Part shown: positions 5,466 to 6,963 of the stretch, one piece after another
How positions within the stretch are numbered: position 1 is the first letter of the stretch
Layout of the letters: each line of letters starts with the position of its first letter
Assembly: GCA_007130345.1 (NCBI GenBank)
Contig: SLSP01000144.1
Span: forward strand, 1-6,963
Origin: Thermoflexales bacterium
GTDB taxonomy: Bacteria; Chloroflexota; Anaerolineae; B4-G1; SLSP01
DNA length: 6,963 bases
Direction: 5' to 3'
Translations under genes and position numbers: made by a program
The notes under the pieces: model-generated
Databases searched by the model: none
What the model saw: only the letters and a program-made list of their open reading frames with translations
What the model was told of the DNA's origin: nothing

Positions 5466-5589
5466 GGCGTGAAACGTCAAGCGTCAAAATTAGGAATTAC
5501 GAGGGGCTTTGTCTGTCCTGGGCGCCCGCCATTTGAGGCTGAATACTTGCCGCCCAACCCTGACGTTTGACGTTTGACGTTTCACGCCT
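5465..5589. repeat. Inverted-repeat element built from heptamers, between the carboxylase subunit genes
   Basis: Two 24-base arms, 5465-5488 and 5566-5589, are reverse complements with one mismatch, separated by 77 bases. The arms are made of 7-base units: TGACGTT occurs three times in tandem at 5561-5581 and is followed by TCACGCC; the left arm reads GGCGTGA, AACGTCA, AGCGTCA at 5466-5486. The left arm overlaps the final A of the carboxyltransferase stop codon. The loop contains the 8-bp palindrome GGGCGCCC at 5520-5527 and no supported reading frame. In RNA this is a long stable hairpin and could affect relative expression of the two subunits; in DNA it has the look of a small REP- or MITE-like element. 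No target-site duplication is evident. Confidence 0.8.
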
Positions 5590-5600
5590 GATTCTCCACA

Positions 5601-5605
5601 GGAGG
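5601..5605 (+). promoter_or_regulatory. Ribosome binding site of the biotin carboxylase gene
   Basis: GGAGG lies 7 bases before the GTG at 5613 and 11 bases after the inverted-repeat arm, so the site stays free even if the hairpin forms. It selects the GTG start. Confidence 0.75.
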
Positions 5606-5612
5606 TTTGCTT

Positions 5613-6963
5613 GTGAAGGTACTTGTCGCTAACCGAGGCGAAATCGCCATCCGTATTTTGCGCGCCTGCCGCGATCTGGGCGTGCCGAGCGTGGCCGTTT
5701 ACTCCGAGGCCGACCGGGAGGCGCTGCACGTCCGCTACGCCAATGAAGCCGTGTGCATCGGCCCGGCGGCGGCGGCGCAGAGCTATCTGAACATCGCGCG
5801 CGTGCTGGACGCGGCGCGGCGTACCGGCGCGAGCCTGGTTCATCCCGGCTACGGCTTCCTCTCCGAGAACCCCGACTTTGCGCGGGCGGTCGAGGATGCC
5901 GGACTGACTTTCGTCGGCCCGCGCCCGGAGACGATGGCCCAGGTCGGCGACAAGCTCGCGGCCCGCCGCGCCGCGCGCGAGGAGGGGCTGCCCGTGCTCC
6001 CCGGCCCGGATGAGCCGCTCACCGAGGTCGCGCTGACCGCGGAGGCCGCGCGGCAAGTTCCGTATCCCGTGTTGGTGAAGGCGACCGCTGGCGGCGGCGG
6101 GCGAGGCATCCGGCTGGCGCGCACGCCGGAGGAGCTGGTGGAGATGGTCGCGGCGGCCCGGCGCGAGGCGCAGGCGGCCTTCGGCGATGCCACGGTCTAT
6201 TTGGAGCCGCTGGTGCAGCGCGCGCGCCACATCGAAGTGCAGATTTTGGGCGATGGCGCGGGCCACGTCCTCTGCCTGGGGGAGCGCGAGTGCTCCATCC
6301 AGCGCCGCCGCCAGAAGTTGGTGGAGGAGGCCCCCGCGCCCGGCCTCACCGATGCGCAGCGCGGCTACATCTTCGACGCGGCGGCCCGGCTGGCCCGCGC
6401 TCTCAACTATCGCAGCCTGGGGACGGTGGAGTTCCTGTTGGATGAGGACGGCCAGTTCCACTTCATCGAGGTCAACCCGCGCATCCAGGTCGAGCATCCC
6501 GTCACGGAGATGGTCACGGGCCTCGATCTGGTCAAGGAACAGTTGCGGCTGGCGGCGGGGCGTCCGCTGCGGTACGCGCAGGAGTACATCACGTCGCGCG
6601 GGGCGGCCATCGAGGCGCGGGTGCTGGCCGAAGACCCCGCGCAGGGCTTCCTCCCGGCCACCGGCGAGATCACGTATCTCAAGGAGCCGGGCGGGCCGGG
6701 CATCCGCGTGGACAGCGCGCTCTACGCGGGGCTGGCGGTCACGGCAGATTACGACTCGCTGCTGGCGAAGGTCATCGCGTGGGGCGAGAACCGCCCGGTG
6801 GCGATCCTGCGCCTGCGCCGCGCGCTGCGCGAGTTCCACATCGCCGGCGTGCCTACCGATCTCGAATTTCTCTTCCAGGTGGTGGATAGCTCCCCGTTCA
6901 TCGTCGGCAACGTGGACACGACCTACCTGGACACCTTCCGCCCGCCGCCGTCGGCCAATCGCG
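5613..6963 (+). CDS. accC: Acyl-CoA carboxylase biotin carboxylase (alpha) subunit, AccC-like; 3' end outside window
   Basis: Biotin carboxylase uses ATP and bicarbonate to carboxylate biotin on a carrier protein; the carboxyl is then passed to the beta subunit encoded just upstream. The frame starts at a GTG with a good ribosome binding site and stays open for 450 codons to the edge. MKVLVANRGEIAIRILRAC is the classic family start. The ATP-grasp domain shows K114 and K156, the glycine loop GGGGRGIR (160-167), H206 in RHIEVQ, and ERECSIQRRRQKLVEEAPAP (224-243). Catalytic residues E273, E286, N288, R290, Q292 and E294 lie in TVEFLL and EVNPRIQVEHPVTEMVTG, and R336 in the C-terminal EARVLAEDP. 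E. coli AccC is about this length, but no stop is seen, so a fused biotin-carrier domain (as in actinobacterial alpha subunits) cannot be excluded. A stand-alone carrier gene downstream is the alternative. Confidence 0.95.
   Translation, partial: MKVLVANRGEIAIRILRACRDLGVPSVAVYSEADREALHVRYANEAVCIGPAAAAQSYLNIARVLDAARRTGASLVHPGYGFLSENPDFARAVEDAGLTFVGPRPETMAQVGDKLAARRAAREEGLPVLPGPDEPLTEVALTAEAARQVPYPVLVKATAGGGGRGIRLARTPEELVEMVAAARREAQAAFGDATVYLEPLVQRARHIEVQILGDGAGHVLCLGERECSIQRRRQKLVEEAPAPGLTDAQRGYIFDAAARLARALNYRSLGTVEFLLDEDGQFHFIEVNPRIQVEHPVTEMVTGLDLVKEQLRLAAGRPLRYAQEYITSRGAAIEARVLAEDPAQGFLPATGEITYLKEPGGPGIRVDSALYAGLAVTADYDSLLAKVIAWGENRPVAILRLRRALREFHIAGVPTDLEFLFQVVDSSPFIVGNVDTTYLDTFRPPPSANR

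Noticed and set aside
3951..5480. 509-codon minus-strand frame opposite the carboxyltransferase gene
   Set aside because: Its length comes from high GC third positions in the opposite gene. The protein is His/Arg/Gly/Ala-rich without a fold signature, and the sense-strand protein is an unmistakable enzyme.
5490..6839. 449-codon minus-strand frame opposite the biotin carboxylase gene
   Set aside because: It has shadow-frame composition (Arg, Ala, Leu, Asp); the plus strand encodes a complete biotin carboxylase core.

Overview
The window is GC-rich and densely coded. GC-rich third positions, a bacterial acyl-CoA carboxylase gene pair, an ECF sigma factor and an M16B-type peptidase-like protein opening with PGPDDVLRKTLPNG suggest a free-living bacterium. 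My best guess is a Chloroflexota (Anaerolineae-like) genome; this rests on sequence style and recollection, not on a search.

Layout from left to right. (1) 2-1270, + strand: the 3' part of an M16-family protein without the zinc motif, probably the non-catalytic partner of a peptidase encoded upstream. (2) 1276-1650, + strand: acpS, 5 bases downstream and probably in the same operon. (3) 1761-2471, - strand: an Sfp-type phosphopantetheinyl transferase, convergent with acpS. (4) 2579-3016 and 3020-3568, - strand: an ECF sigma factor followed 3 bases later by a small single-pass membrane protein of unrecognised family, possibly its regulator. The C-terminal frame of that protein is questionable. 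(5) 3569-3920: a divergent control region with a consensus TATAAT box and an operator-like palindrome for the sigma operon, and a nested dyad upstream of the carboxylase genes. (6) 3921-5465, + strand: acyl-CoA carboxylase carboxyltransferase (beta) subunit. (7) 5465-5589: a 24-bp inverted repeat built from heptamers. (8) 5613 to the window end, + strand: biotin carboxylase subunit, running off the edge.

Together the enzymes point to acyl-chain metabolism. The two carboxylase subunits would carboxylate acetyl-CoA and/or propionyl-CoA, giving malonyl-CoA for fatty-acid or polyketide synthesis or methylmalonyl-CoA. AcpS would load phosphopantetheine on the fatty-acid carrier protein, and the Sfp-type enzyme could serve carrier domains of secondary metabolism. 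The biotin carrier protein needed by the carboxylase is not seen; it may be encoded downstream or fused to the biotin carboxylase beyond the edge. I see no tRNA, rRNA, CRISPR array, transposase gene or phage gene. The least explained parts are the sigma/membrane-protein pair, the nested dyad in the carboxylase leader and the heptamer inverted repeat between the carboxylase genes.
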